Notes: generated by a model not told the origin, from the letters alone. A DNA stretch of 64,000 nucleotides from Lineus longissimus (GCF_910592395.1 NC_088319.1:8186001-8250000); one strand, 5' to 3'; shown: positions 46,957-58,382, counted from the first letter of the stretch. Program-made: numbers and translations.

Positions 46957-47181
46957 ATGAGCTCATCAATTTCTTCCATTATCTCCTGGTGTCATTTAGG
47001 CACATCTTTTGTGCGACATGTGCCTAATTTTGCTGTGACGGGTCACAATGGCACCTGGGACACCTGTCCCCTCCCCTCTTCCCACTTCTGTAGTTTTTGG
47101 ACAAAATGCAGACACCTTGGTTTTACAATACCTGGCTATATGGCCCTTTCTATGACACATACGACAAATCTTGTTCGCCAT
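46957..47181 (-). pseudogene. Gag CCHC zinc knuckle
   Basis: CRMCHRKGHIARYC is a CX2CX4HX4C retroviral-type knuckle that would bind RNA. It is separated from the rest of gag by about 0.9 kb of inserted repeats at 47225-48125. Confidence 0.75.
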
Positions 47182-47224
47182 TGGTATTCAGGCAGTATTT
47201 GAAGTCCCTTCTGGTCTCCTTACA

Positions 47225-47640
47225 TCTTTTTATAATTATTTTTATTAAAAACATTTTTATAGCGCTTAACGTTGTTAAAACTTCTAAGCGCTTTACAATT
47301 TATAATAAAACATAACATTAATACATGATAGAATAAAAGTCATTACTAAAGAAAACGTGCAAAGGATTCAAAAGAATTTCTTAAAAATATGAGTTTTTAG
47401 TGCAGTTTTAAAACGACCCAGGGTACTCTGGCCACGAACACTATTTGGAAGCTCATTCCATAGCTTTGGTCCCGCCACTGCGAATGCAGAGGAGCCTATC
47501 ACCCGGTTTGTGCGGATTTCCTTACACAGACCCATTGTACTTGACCGCAGGGAGCGTGAGGGTTTGTAAACTTCCAAGCAGTCTGCGAGATATTTTGTTT
47601 CCCCCATCTTGTTTCCCCCCAGAGTTGCTCCATCTCACTA
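47225..47640 (-). pseudogene. 3' end of a LINE (CR1/RTE-type tail), 5' truncated
   Basis: The frame 47607-47368 reads RSLRSS..., SSAFAVAGPKLWNELPNSVR and STLGRFKTALKTHIFKKF, the very common C-terminus of CR1/Rex-type non-LTR polyproteins. An AT-rich 3' UTR follows and the copy ends near 47225. It is a short 5'-truncated insertion into gag of the gypsy element, in the same orientation. Confidence 0.75.
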
Positions 47641-47753
47641 ATTATGCCCCCGCCATAGTGGTGGTTGAAGACCAAAGACCTTTCTCCACATTTGGATTTC
47701 ATACCGCGTAATCGCCAATATGCAAAAGGCATTTCATTATCATCATCATCATT

Positions 47754-48125
47754 ATGCCCCAGCTCAACGAAGTTGAGGTGGGGCATTATGTTTTCAGCTG
47801 GTTCTGTGTCCGCGTCCGCCGCAATCTATTCCGGACTATAACTCAAGAACCGGTGGCCAGATTGATCTGTAATTTTTTATGGTGAATTGGGGTGGATGGG
47901 ACAAGGGTCCCTATCGCTTTTGGTTGCGCTCCGAAATTCGATATGGCCACCTATAGGCCATCTTGGATTTCCCATTCCGGATTATAACTCAAGAACGGGT
48001 ATCCTGATTGATCTCTCAATTCTATGGTTTAATAGGGTGGATTGGGGGAGATTCCCTATCGATTTTGGTCGCGCTCCGAAATTCAATATGGCCAGCAAGA
48101 GGCCATCTTTCCTTTACACCACATA
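47754..48125. repeat. Repeat with terminal hairpin and two ~125 bp sub-units
   Basis: Opens with a 15-bp stem hairpin, ATGCCCCAGCTCAAC...GTTGAGGTGGGGCAT (47754-47786). CGGACTATAACTCAAGAAC / CGGATTATAACTCAAGAAC and GCGCTCCGAAATTCRATATG phrases then recur about 125-130 bp apart. It is inserted in the gypsy gag next to the LINE tail. Confidence 0.65.
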
Positions 48126-48129
48126 ACTT

Positions 48130-49051
48130 CAAAACCAGTTTAGTGACAGCCTGTGGACACTGGTGCCCATGGAGTGGGGGCAAACATTGCGAGTTAGTCT
48201 GCTAGCCCTATCACTACACACCTCACTATTGGGTGTAGCCTTCTGGGGTGGTTTGTAGGAGACATTCACGATGTTTCCCCCTCGTGCTTCTCGAAACTGG
48301 CCTGCAAGTTGGGCAATATCTGCAACTGACTTTGGTGTCCTTACTTCAGGAATAGCCTTAATTCGTAGCCGGAGCAGGCCAGCAATAGGTCCCGGACCAA
48401 TAGGTGAATCAAAGCTGTATACGATTTTGTTGTCTTTAACAAGGTCAACCATTTGTCCAAATAATTGGTCAGTCTCGCAGAAAATTGCACAAACGTTTCA
48501 CCCAACTCTGGCTTCCTGTTTCCGAATACCGCATTTTAACAACTCCTTTCTTAAGTTTTTCATACTCGGCGCATCCGCACTTGGAAGTCTCGTGTGTACC
48601 TTTAGAGCTCTCTTTAACAGAGCACTAAGGTTCACCGCCCACTCGGTGGTACCCCTCTTCTGTGACAAAGCATACCTTTCAAAACGTTAGGATGAGGCAT
48701 CCATATCATCTTGAACGTCATTAAAATATGGCAGTTTTGGTGGCTTGGGTCCTCTCGGTTCGGATACTGCTGACTTCATCTTTGTGTTTACCTCTAACAG
48801 CTCTAGTTCGCGCTGGTGGTCCCTTACTCTCTCTGTTTCCTTTGCTTCTCTCTCCTCCTGTTGTACTTCCATTCCAGTTTCAGTCGCACCTGCTCCTCTG
48901 CCTTCTCCTGCTATTCCTCATCTCTCCTGTCCTTCTCTTCAGCTCTCCAGGCTCTCTCAGCCGCCTGTGATTCCATAATGAATGCTTCAAGATTCTTTCC
49001 TGTGTAGCCTAACTTGGCCCCTAACTCGGCTAAATCCTTGAGGGTAGTCAT
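48130..49051 (-). pseudogene. Gypsy gag, frameshifted
   Basis: The likely start is the ATG at 49051 (MTTLKDLAELGAKLGYTGK). It is followed by a charged coiled-coil (AAERAWRAEEKDRR, EVQQEEREAKETERVRD), the capsid entry motif PKLPYFNDVQDDMDA (near 48700), and capsid-like pieces to GGNIVNVSYKPP (near 48250). At least three frameshifts split it. The CCHC part follows after inserted repeats. Confidence 0.65.
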
Positions 49052-49149
49052 ATCGATATGAGTTGTCACTGTTTGACAGAACCAAATGTATGTTAGTAAT
49101 GTTATCAAAGTATTGAATAATATCATAACCCAGACCTTCAAGTTCACAA

Positions 49150-49789
49150 GTCAGTATGCACTCATGGAAGTATTCATACGAAAATCAATGACGCAATACT
49201 CTATAAGAACACGTCAAAATTTTCCTCAAAAATAAGAAATAAATTGCAATAAACATATAAAACATGCACACCTGAATTTTGGCAAAAAAACACCAGGTTT
49301 GTCAATCACGTTCTATTTTACAATTCGGCATTCCCAAAGGGAAAGGTTCTAATTCCTGAAGTCAATATACTCTCGACACTGTGGACATATTTTCTCATTC
49401 CCGCATAACTCTTCAGCAATCAACGTCCAACGACAATCCCACTCGACAAATAATAATATCAATTCATATCAAATACCTTAAAAACCTTTTATTTGATTTT
49501 AAAGGCCATTATCGAGTAAACAGATATCACCCAAAATATCCACGAAATAAATGGACAAATGACCACAAAAACATCTTTTCTCAAAAAACCAGCAAGTTTT
49601 ACGATATAAATCTGATGAGAGATAAAACTGCATACAAATTCAGCTAGGCTATGAACAATGATAAGACCTGAAGTGATAGATTTCAAGGAGAAAATCGACG
49701 GAAACCACAAATTTAGTGACAGAAATAAGGATCACATTGAGAACCCACAGAATATCTGATGTTGATATATTCTTTTTATACCTTGTATG
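49150..49789. other. No gene or element recognised
   Basis: AT-rich sequence between the gypsy gag start and the LINE. It could hold the missing gypsy 5' LTR, but no second copy exists in the window to confirm it. Confidence 0.35.
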
Positions 49790-50433
49790 ATTCTATTCAC
49801 TATGGCACAGTACCAACAGCTATCATGGCGAAATTAAGTGTCTACCTCATCTCAATATGAGCCAAATTAGTGTGTGTGTGAAAACAGCTCAGCCTGCATT
49901 AAAGTTGATAATGATACCATTGAATCATTACATGTTTCAAAACATGTTTCAAAACAAGGTGAAATAATGAGCCCTCTTCTTTTTAATCTGTTTACGAATG
50001 ATTTGCCCGATACTATTCCAGTTGATAACAACACTCCTTTTTGGACGCGTCTGATATCAGGTGCCCTTTTGTATGCTGATGATCTTGTATTGTTATCTCT
50101 TTCAGCAGCTTGCCTTCAGAATTCAATCAAACAATTGGGTTTATACTGCAAACGTTGGCATTTGCAAATAAATACGAAAAAAACGCAAGTTATAAAATTC
50201 AGTGGAAATGGGCATAAGTGTATTGATAGCTTTCACTTGAATGGTACGTTACTTGAATATGTACAAAATTATTGTTATCTTGACATCATTATGAATGCAT
50301 CAGGGTCTTTTTCACAGGCAAAACAAACATTAGCTAATAAGGCTTGGAAGGCCTTGTTTAAACTAAGATCTAATATTTCAAGTCATGATTTTAATCCTAT
50401 GATATGCATTCGTCTCTTTGACCACTTACTTAA
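49790..50433 (+). pseudogene. LINE reverse transcriptase, piece 1 of 4
   Basis: Non-LTR RT with QGEIMSPLLFNLFTNDLP, the active-site box LLYADDLVLLS, and KRWHLQINTKKTQVIKF, running to the codons for DHLLK just before TTAA 50430-50433. Upstream sequence to about 49790 is recognisable but broken by stops; the endonuclease and 5' end are missing. The reading frame continues at 57309 once the Kolobok-like element and one TTAA are removed. The exact clade (Jockey, CR1 or related) is not assigned. Confidence 0.85.
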
Positions 50434-50648
50434 AGGTCAAATGCTGAGCTATTTAACCTGTATTTGTGGTGAATTTTCATTATATGCTATCTTAAAAAAC
50501 ATAATAAACCGGAAGGAATTAAAAAAATAGTGATTTTTTTGTGAAATAAGTGCTATTTGTTCAGTCCTCTGCGAGCTCGTTTTTGAAGGCGCTTTTGAAA
50601 AGACCGCCAGATGTGTAGTTACGCTATTCGCCGCTAGGTTCACATTGG

Positions 50649-50668
50649 TGACGTCACTAGTGCTGTCA
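50649..50668 (+). promoter_or_regulatory. CRE-containing 20-bp sub-terminal motif, left
   Basis: TGACGTCACTAGTGCTGTCA contains the palindromic CRE TGACGTCA. It ends 33 bp before the ATG of the P2X7-like gene, so it may be both a promoter element and a transposase-recognition site. An identical inverted copy is at 57073-57092. Confidence 0.6.
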
Positions 50669-50701
50669 AATCCACGATCATTGACCACTGCACAAGTAAA
50701 A

Positions 50702-52180
50702 ATGGCGGCTGCAAGCATGGCGAGCGAAGATTGTGCGGGAGATTTGTTTGATGACGATTTGGTTGTTGATGAAGGCAATGGTGTGATTCAACCCTACATG
50801 TACGAGCCATTAGTGGAGAGTGCGAGAGACGATTCAGATTCTTGTTCTGAATCGGGCGAAGGTGATGATGGGGAGATGGTGGATGAGCGACTTGATTGCA
50901 TAGGAAATATCAATTGGTGAGTTCCAAGTGCAGTGGCAGTGCACTGTGCATGCCATGTGTATAGGCGCGGCATCAGCTGGACATTATAGGGGGCCTATGC
51001 TGATATGAGCCATGTCATCATGTGCATGTATTCATGTACATCTCTACATAGGGCTCCATCGTTCACGGATCGAGTGTTGTCAGTAAACAATTGGCGTTTT
51101 TCACCTCGAATATGTCGAAACCACAACGTATCTTGAGTTGAGTGAGTTCATTCCACATGGTTATTTTAAAGTAAGTAGGATCTCGGATCAGAATACTAAG
51201 CCTCAGGGTTTGGTAGTAGGCCTACTCGAATGGAGTGAACTCTAGGCCTAATAATTTGGATTATTATTGTACTGAGACTCTTCCATTGCGGAGCATTACC
51301 ACACCAAATAGTGAAATACTACACCCGCGCAAAGACAACAGTTTATTCTCACCGTAACAACTTAAGGCGAAAGCCTTCGACAATACTACATTAATTGATT
51401 GATTGAAACAATGCTAAATCTTACTGAGCTGAGCTCCAGGGGCCTGCCTCTCACTCAAATTTGGCCTACCCTTGGCCTAGGCCCTGATTCATTGATGGCA
51501 ATGGCTATCGAAATATCATCACTGCTGTATAACAATAACATTTATATTATACTTGTATTTGTAGGTGTCATTGTGGTGTCTGCACTCCACAAGAGAAGGG
51601 GAGGGAATCCTTGTGCTGCTCAGACTATTCACCAGTCCAGGCCAAGAAGGATGAGCTGAAAGTAGAGTGCATCACGCAACACCCAGGTTTTTCCAGCACC
51701 TGTCTTGAAAAATGGGTGCTGGAAATGTCGATGTATCACTACATCGAAGAGCAGGGACAAATAGGCGATGACCAGCCCATTCACAAGTAAGTAATGATGA
51801 CCACCTCCATCGCTGTATAATTGAAGACAAGAAAAGGCAATATCAATTCAGAAATGAGATTTTTTTCTCCCTTTGAAGACTAGAAATATAGAAAATAGAT
51901 ATAACAAAATGTATCTACATGTATTTAGTAATAATATTACAAGTTTTCAATAAATTTTAAAATAACTGTCAATTAAATGTACAAACATTGTTTTCTTCCC
52001 AACAATTTCAGGTTATATCGATACGTGGCCTATAGGAACCTTGTCCGTTGGGTTTGGAAGAGGTTGGGGAGAAGGAACCGTTTGCCGCTCCCTGTTTGTG
52101 CTCGGGACAAGATACGTGCTGCTTGGCCTGCTCCGGACAATGACGGGTACACAGGATTCAAGTATCCTACGTTCAATTGA
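50702..52180 (+). CDS. P2X7 ballast-domain-like protein of the Kolobok element (three exons, 201 aa)
   Basis: Exons are 50702-50916, 51565-51786 and 52012-52180, joined at GTGAGT/AG and GTAAGT/AG sites with frame kept and no stop. Residues 1-70 are acidic (DLFDDDLVVDEG, SESGEGDDGE). The rest matches the C-terminal cytosolic zinc domain of P2X7 receptors (P2RX7_C): WCHCGVC, LCCSD, ECITQHPGFSSTC, then HKLYRYVAYRNLVRWVW, LPVCARDKIRAAWP and the end motif YTGFKYP. No membrane segments or ion-channel part exist. In the receptor this domain binds zinc and guanine nucleotide; here the role is unknown, perhaps helping transposition. The ATG at 50702 is chosen for its AAAATGGCGG context; an upstream non-ATG extension is unlikely. 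Confidence 0.85.
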
Positions 52181-52240
52181 TTTGGTGTGACCGTTCAATT
52201 GATCTGTGATAGTAAACTCTGATGGTGCTATGAATGAACT

Positions 52241-55200
52241 CTACAGTTTGTTAAACCTCGTTTTTGTTTCTTCTACAACTTTCATCTTGTCCTGCTTGTC
52301 GTACTTTGAGCACACTGGACCTGGAATAGGATGAGTCACTTGGTACTTGTCCTTTGCATCTCTTGCCAATTTGTAAGATGGCAGGTCATCTCTCCGCTTC
52401 AGCAGGTCCTCCAGAATTAGCTGTACATAGTCTGAAAATATAAAGGGAAGTATTAATACAAGTAATCTTGTTTCTTCTTGTTTCTTGCAGTGCTAGCACT
52501 AAAGTAACGATGCTGGCCGTTATACCTACCATATGTTGATTCAATTTTGACCTCTTTTGCTACTGCAGCTCCTCCTCTCTCCTTGGGGTATGAAATCGAC
52601 CACTGCGGCTGTTCATCTTGTCCCATACGCTGTTTCCGATTTGAATTTTCATTAAAGTGGAGTGTGGCGAGCAGTAACCTGTAAAGAGAATTTGTAATAC
52701 TGGCATGACTGGTCAATGCTTTCAATCAATGTTTTACTCGCCTCACGCCTTATAGTCCAAGTAGAGTGCAAGAACAAAGTTCAGTTGCATCACGAATAAG
52801 GAAAAGTGGGCTTTGATAGCACTCACTCAAAGCATTGCATGAAATTTTTTTCGTGATTTAGTAATGACCCCTGAGAATATATTGTAGTCTATCATACCTT
52901 GCTTTCATTGGCTCATAGAAGAAATGGCGGGATTTGGGAGCGAAATAACCAACAATTTTGTGATACGACTCAAGAGATGAAGTCTGTACTCCTGGTGAAA
53001 CCTTTCTGATGTCCTTGAGCAATATCTTTTGAGTGAGAATCAGCGTAAGTTCCTTGTGGGCCTTGCTACCTGAAAGAGTAATACTGGTTTAAGTAATAAG
53101 GAACAAAGAATTAACAGGGCCAAATGACTAGCTGTTTTTCTTTTGATTGAGGGCACTCCTTACTTGTCAGTCATGCTGGTGCTGGTTTGAAATAATTCAA
53201 CAAAAATTCTCAAGACAAATTGCATTCATAGCATGGGCTTTATGGCATTTGCAAGTTCCTTTTAAAACGTAACTTTAAACGAACCTTTCTTGATCCATTC
53301 TCTGTCTTCTAGAGGACCATGAAGACATTTTGGGTACAAATCCCCATGCCCATCGTGTACGTCGGCAACATGGTTTAGAATGGAGAGCCACTTTGCTTCA
53401 ACCAAGTCACCATTCCCATTACTTGAGGCAGCACACCAGAAGATATGGTTGGACACTGATTGGGACCATTTTGCGAGTATCCTGCAAAGTTTGTACTTCT
53501 TGGCAATATTGTCCATTTTCTTTTTTACACCTGAAATACATGTATATGTATATATCATGTGTAATGAATTTAGAATGAAACATTATGTTCCAATTTATGA
53601 GAAACCCACTTGACTTTTGACCAGTGCCTACAATGTCTTTCATTGGCTAAATTGAAAGAGGCAAAGATACTTGACGGACGAGTTGTTTTTTTGCCTTGTT
53701 TATGTTAAAATTAGCAATAACACACCTTTCGCGATATGCCAGCAATCAAACCAGTGTTGTACTCCAGGCCATTTGTCTCTCAGATACTTTTTGATTTGTG
53801 AATGCCGATCTGTGACCATCTCTGCAATTGCCAATTTCCTCTCGGCAACAAGTAGTGCCATGCTACGTTTCAAACCCTCGAGTTCCATCCAGTAAGAATT
53901 TTTCACTTCATTTGACTGAAAAATAAGTAACCAATAAACCATGTTATTCATGTTTTTAAACCTATTGCTGGTAATAACTATTGGGATAAAGAGAAGGATC
54001 TGATCAATGTGGGGAAGCTATCTGCATGAGGATGAATGGCACTATAAAATTGTAAGTGAAGTGTAAAGTTAACACTGACAGTGAACAATCAATTTCATTA
54101 GGGAAGTCAGCAATCCATTTTGATGGAATATTGACTTCTGATTTGTTCCAGAACTTCGTTAAACTTGACACAAGGGCAAGGTTTGTCATGTTGACATTGC
54201 AATGCACTATTACTAACGTACCTGTACAAGGCTTACATCCAGCACCTTACCGGCTGACTCATCCATCAAACTGTAGCTCCCATATTTGGCAGTGTGGCCT
54301 GGCGAGCAACACCTCGCATCTCCAGACAAGGACAGTTGTTTCCTCTTTCGCTCCTTAAACATACTGTCTTGCTTCCTTTGCCAGACTGCGAACACTGATG
54401 GTATGAGGTAGAGGCCTTGTACAGTGTAGAATGTCCTTCGGCTTATCACTGCCACACCAATGTTTTTCAGGATATTGAGTCCTCTTACTGGACTTGAACC
54501 AGAATATAGAATTCCTGAAACAATTTAATGAGAAATCATAATACTGGTTTGGCTTTCTTTCAGGATTTATGAATTTACCCTTTTTTTGGTATTTCCGGTG
54601 GTCCTATTTTTGATTTTTTATTCTCCATATCTCAATAGCATAGAAAACATCGAAAAAATCATTTGTTGCAATTTGTTCCATGTTTTTTCGTATATTGACC
54701 CGACTAATGTTTTAAGAATCATGCAGCATACGTATGTAGCCTACCTGCAGCCAAAAGCAAATTTCCAATGGGAAGCTGTCCTTTAAATGGTTGTGATGTC
54801 CATTCCTGTTGATGTTGATTTTCACAAATCGCCATCACCATCACAGCTGTGCCAAGTGTACAGAGTGCGACTCGACATGGTGCCCTGCAAACTTGACAAA
54901 CATGAACAGAAGCCTCAAGCTTGATTCAAAGACAATGAATTTTCTCTCATATTGAGGGGAGGGCTGTTCATACTCATTGTCGAAATCATAATGTTTGCCG
55001 GATCTGAAATAGTAAATAATTATGGTTAAAGATTTGACAATGATTGTTTTTTTATCAGTTTATAAACTCACTGTAGAGCATCATTAGTGAGTCCTTCATG
55101 AAAAAAGTAAAGTTTTATTAGTGTTAACACTAATAACAGGTCCCAGAAACTGCCATACCGGTACTTTTATGACTATCATTCTATTCATTCACTCTAATAC

Positions 55201-56901
55201 AATTCAATTGTTTTAAAGAATCAATTTCTCAAGAAAGCTACAACAAACACTTACACATTTTCATCATCAAGGAGCGAGTCATCAAATTCTTGACAATAAT
55301 CATCTTCACATGGCTCCCAGTCTTCATCGTCACTGTCATCAGTCTTCATCGTTTCCTGACTTGGAAAGTGCACCTCTTCATCCTCCATGTCTTCATCACT
55401 TGGTTTCAAGCCTGAAAATATTGGGGTGGTCAAAGACATTGTCTGGCACCAAACTGTGACTTATCTGTCGTATTGCCAGGCACAAATTGTGTTTGATAGT
55501 AAAACCCAAACTGTCTGACACCTTGTCGGGTTGCTACTAGTATCAACATAATTTTCAGGTTTGGGGTTACCTTGGAAAACTGGCACATCAATGTCAAACA
55601 GATCTGTCTGAATGGCAATTTCTCGGACTTCTGGTTCTGCCTGACAGCCAATATCCCCGGTGCAGGAGGTTGTCTGTGAACCTTTGTTCCGAGACCCAGT
55701 GACAATATTGACCTGGACAGCCTTGGCAAACCGCATGGAGACTGAGGAGCCAACTTGTGTCCCAATGGCAAAGGTTTCAGGGTGTTCCTGCAAAGATAAG
55801 AAATAGAATTGAGGCTATTGTTCCGGGGATGTTGTTTACATTAACTTTCACTACACTATTAATGCAGCTAATTTTTATCACAAGATTGTGGGATTAATCC
55901 ATCCTCTGATTTATTAGTCTACACTGTTCGGGACATTTATCTATGTAAATATGATCACCCAATATAACCAGTTTTTGTAGAGCCACACCCTGAAGTCAGT
56001 TAATAGTAAGCTTATGACACATGGGGCTGGGTTATGATTGAACATACTTGTGGCAAAACCTCCAAATCGTCTAAACTCTGTGGCAGTACTGCATCCTCTA
56101 TCAGGTGATTGCCAACCTCCTCAAATCGCCCTTTATCAGCCATAAAAAAACCATCATCCTGCTCAGCTGCCTCCTCCGCCTCCTCTCCATACAACACGTT
56201 GTATCCCGCTACCGCCTCTGCTACAGCCTACTAAATGAGAAACAAATATTTTAAATAGAAGGCCTATCATAATTGACTAATAGGAGTAGGACTTTTGTAT
56301 TTGACTTGCTCCTAAGGCTGAAGGTAGCCTAGTAGGTGCAGTCGTGCAGTATCAATTATGAAAATTATCAAGTTGTAGTCTTAAAAGGTCCTCAGGCCCC
56401 AGCAACACCACATCCTACACTTCACCATGCCTACCCCATGGTCATGCACTCGAGATGGAGGTATTCCTAGCCTAGGCCTATGGCCATGGGGTATAATTTC
56501 ATACCTACTATACTGATTTCATAATAAATAATAATCACATGCTGATGTGCCCTCTTCTGCACAGCTGACCGCGGCGCACTGGTCGTAGGCGTACCATCCA
56601 TGGCATCACCTTCACCATGACTGAAGAGTGTAGGGAAGGCACCTGGCTTCAACAGGCGTTTTTTAGGGTCAAATCCTCATGCACGGCATATGGCTGGGTC
56701 CAGCAGGTAATCTCCGGCAACGAAGTGCTTCGAACATACCCTCGCACCGAGAGACGGGACCCAAGAAGACGGACGATGCATGCGTCTTACCCATACTTTT
56801 CGGGCCTTCTTGTCGCGAGGAAAATTGTAATAACCGACCCCATCTACTTTCAACACCTTCCTTGAATCACTGCTGCAGTTTGGTGCGACGCAGTAAACCA
56901 T
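52241..56901 (-). pseudogene. Kolobok-like THAP/DDE transposase, eleven exons, one stop and one frameshift
   Basis: Exons (- strand): 56901-56539, 56227-56048, 55787-55571, 55411-55255, 55003-54745, 54514-54222, 53915-53726, 53530-53285, 53069-52898, 52678-52530, 52431-52241. Exon 1 has a THAP zinc domain (MVYCVAPNCSSDSRK, VCSKHF). An acidic linker (DDSDDEDWEPCEDD) and a C-x2-C-x3-C cluster (CQVCRAPC) follow, then the nuclease with Asp in LDVSLVQSNEV, Asp in MVTDRHSQI and Glu in TSSLESYHK. The exons total 2417 nt, one short of 806 codons, matching a 1-nt loss near 54895 in exon 5. TGA at 56679-56677 interrupts exon 1 ahead of DPKKRLLKPGAFPTLF. It would bind and cut the element ends. Confidence 0.87.
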
Positions 56902-57072
56902 TTTTGCTTTAGAACATGTAAAATAATTGGTTTTACATGGTAGGAACGGCGTGAACGCAACCAGAAAGTAGAATCAGCTGTCAGATGAATGAAAACAAAA
57001 CTGGTCTCCTGTCTTGCGCAGGCATCTACAGCATGGCGTTTGTGTATGCAGGCAGTGGGATCAGTCTAACAA

Positions 57073-57092
57073 TGACAGCACTAGTGACGTCA
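57073..57092 (-). promoter_or_regulatory. CRE-containing 20-bp sub-terminal motif, right
   Basis: Exact inverted copy of 50649-50668, 216 bp from the right end of the element and about 170 bp upstream of the transposase start codon. Confidence 0.6.
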
Positions 57093-57308
57093 CTCCTCAT
57101 TTGGAATTCCCCAAAACCGCGAGAGTTTCCGAACGAAATACGAACTTTGCCGAAGCAAATTCACGCTGAGACAGGGCGGTTTATTTGAATTTCTTTATTC
57201 CATGCGATATTTATGCAAATAAATTTACTACATTTGACATCTAAAGGTAACAAAAGGTTATCCTGATGTACTTTGATTAAGATTAGGCCTAACTTTGGCA
57301 TTTAACCT

Positions 57309-57551
57309 TTAAACCTATCTGTTTATATGGATCGTAGATCTGGGGTGCGGATAATTTTTTTAAATACGAGTCTGATGATGTGCTTGGTACAGTTTTTGAT
57401 AAGTTAATTGATAAACAACTAGCTGAAAAAATACACTTATCATTTTGTAAATATATACTTGGTATTCCAAAAAGATCCTGTAATATGGCTGTCCGAGGGG
57501 AATTAGGCTGTTTCCCATTGTTTATTGACACTGCATGTAATCACTACTATA
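57309..57551 (+). pseudogene. LINE, piece 2 of 4
   Basis: Continues the RT thumb/C-terminal region (DNFFKYESDDVLGTVFDK, HLSFCKYILGIPKRSCNM, GCFPLFIDTACNHYY). One TAG occurs early, near 57334. It breaks off at about 57551, where a Helitron-like insert begins. Confidence 0.8.
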
Positions 57552-58382
57552 ATGGACGTAGAGCTGAAATAGTTTGTCACACATCTCCTCCGTGAGTTCA
57601 GATCGGATGACCTCAAAACTTTTCCTGAAAGTCTTGGTTGATATGGAGATGCACCTCACTGGGTTAAATTGGTAAAATTTGCAGCGATCTTGGAGAAATA
57701 GAATTTTTTGTTCTTTCTATATATGAGCATACTCATGAATATAAGGGGCCTTTTCAGCAGGTCTGATTTGCATATGGGGCCATCTGTTAAATCAAAAGTG
57801 TGGGATTATACAAAAATAAGCCGGAAAGTAATGGGGCCACTATATGTTTAAAGCATTCATCCATTTCCGCAATTTTCCCCCTTTATTTTGATCGTACTCT
57901 TTCACCTTTCAAAAACAGGCTAACCACTGCAGATTAAAAGTTAAGTGAGTGTTCCGGAACGAGTGGAGTCCGTGCGGAGGGTGGCGAAAAAACCCTTGGC
58001 GAACTACTTCCTCCGTCTGGTGCTGCCACCCACTATGCTCGCGACATTTGTTGTACTAAGTTTGTAACACGCCAACTCTTCACCATTCGCGAAATAGTTC
58101 GTCAAAATAAGTCGAGACCACTTTGAAGAGTGGTGGAGTTTGATTTTTCCGGTCGTTTTGGCCAAAAACGCGTTTAGTGTAAGTAATTTGGAGGAATATC
58201 ATCCCCCAAATCATCATGTTCGATTTTTAAACACTTGGGTCAGCGCAGCGACCTATTTTACGCATATCAAAATCAAGACAACATCACAACCCCCAGACAT
58301 ATAATTTCATTTCACCCGAATTGCCCCGACCCCACAGTAAGCCATCACCCTAAAACAACCCGCGCCACGGGTATTATGCTAG
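57552..58382 (+). mobile_element. Helitron-like insert with CTAG 3' end, ~0.83 kb
   Basis: The right end is ACCCGCGCCACGGGT (hairpin), ATTATG, CTAG at 58379-58382, followed by T, the Helitron 3' signature. It resembles the ends at 26847 and 40599. Removing 57552-58382 joins the LINE between A and T and keeps its frame. A canonical 5' TC is not seen, so the left border is approximate. Confidence 0.5.

Larger units (their letters stand above)
44325..49051 (-). mobile_element. Ty3/gypsy retrotransposon with gag-PR-IN-RT-RNase H order (Gmr1-like)
   Basis: Reading the - strand downward: gag start at 49051, CCHC knuckle near 47170, protease near 46720, integrase 46640-45362, RT C-terminal half near 45120, RNase H to 44326. 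Integrase therefore precedes RT, the order of Ty1/copia, although every domain is gypsy-type. This order is known for the Gmr1-like clade of deuterostome gypsy elements. The protease-to-integrase junction reads continuously, so rearrangement is an unlikely cause. RT lacks its N-terminal half. No LTR was found at either end. Many stops, a 153 bp MITE in integrase and two insertions in gag show that it is dead. Confidence 0.78.
50434..57308. mobile_element. Kolobok-like DNA transposon, 6875 bp, TTAA target duplication
   Basis: TTAA at 50430-50433 and 57309-57312 flank short inverted ends AGGTCAAATGC (left) and AGGTTAAATGC (right, reverse strand). Excision restores the interrupted LINE frame exactly. 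THAP-domain transposase plus TTAA is the Kolobok pattern. Two convergent spliced genes fill it: a P2X7-ballast-like gene (+, 50702-52180) and the transposase (-, 56901-52241), with only 60 bp between their stop codons. A 20-bp motif TGACGTCACTAGTGCTGTCA sits 215 bp from the left end and, inverted, 216 bp from the right end. Confidence 0.88.

Noticed and set aside
44325-49051. Rearrangement of a standard-order gypsy element as the cause of IN before RT
   Set aside because: The protease-to-integrase junction reads continuously and the order matches a known clade; still listed as refutable by intact copies.
49150-49789. Gypsy 5' LTR
   Set aside because: No matching 3' copy lies next to 44325, so an LTR cannot be shown.
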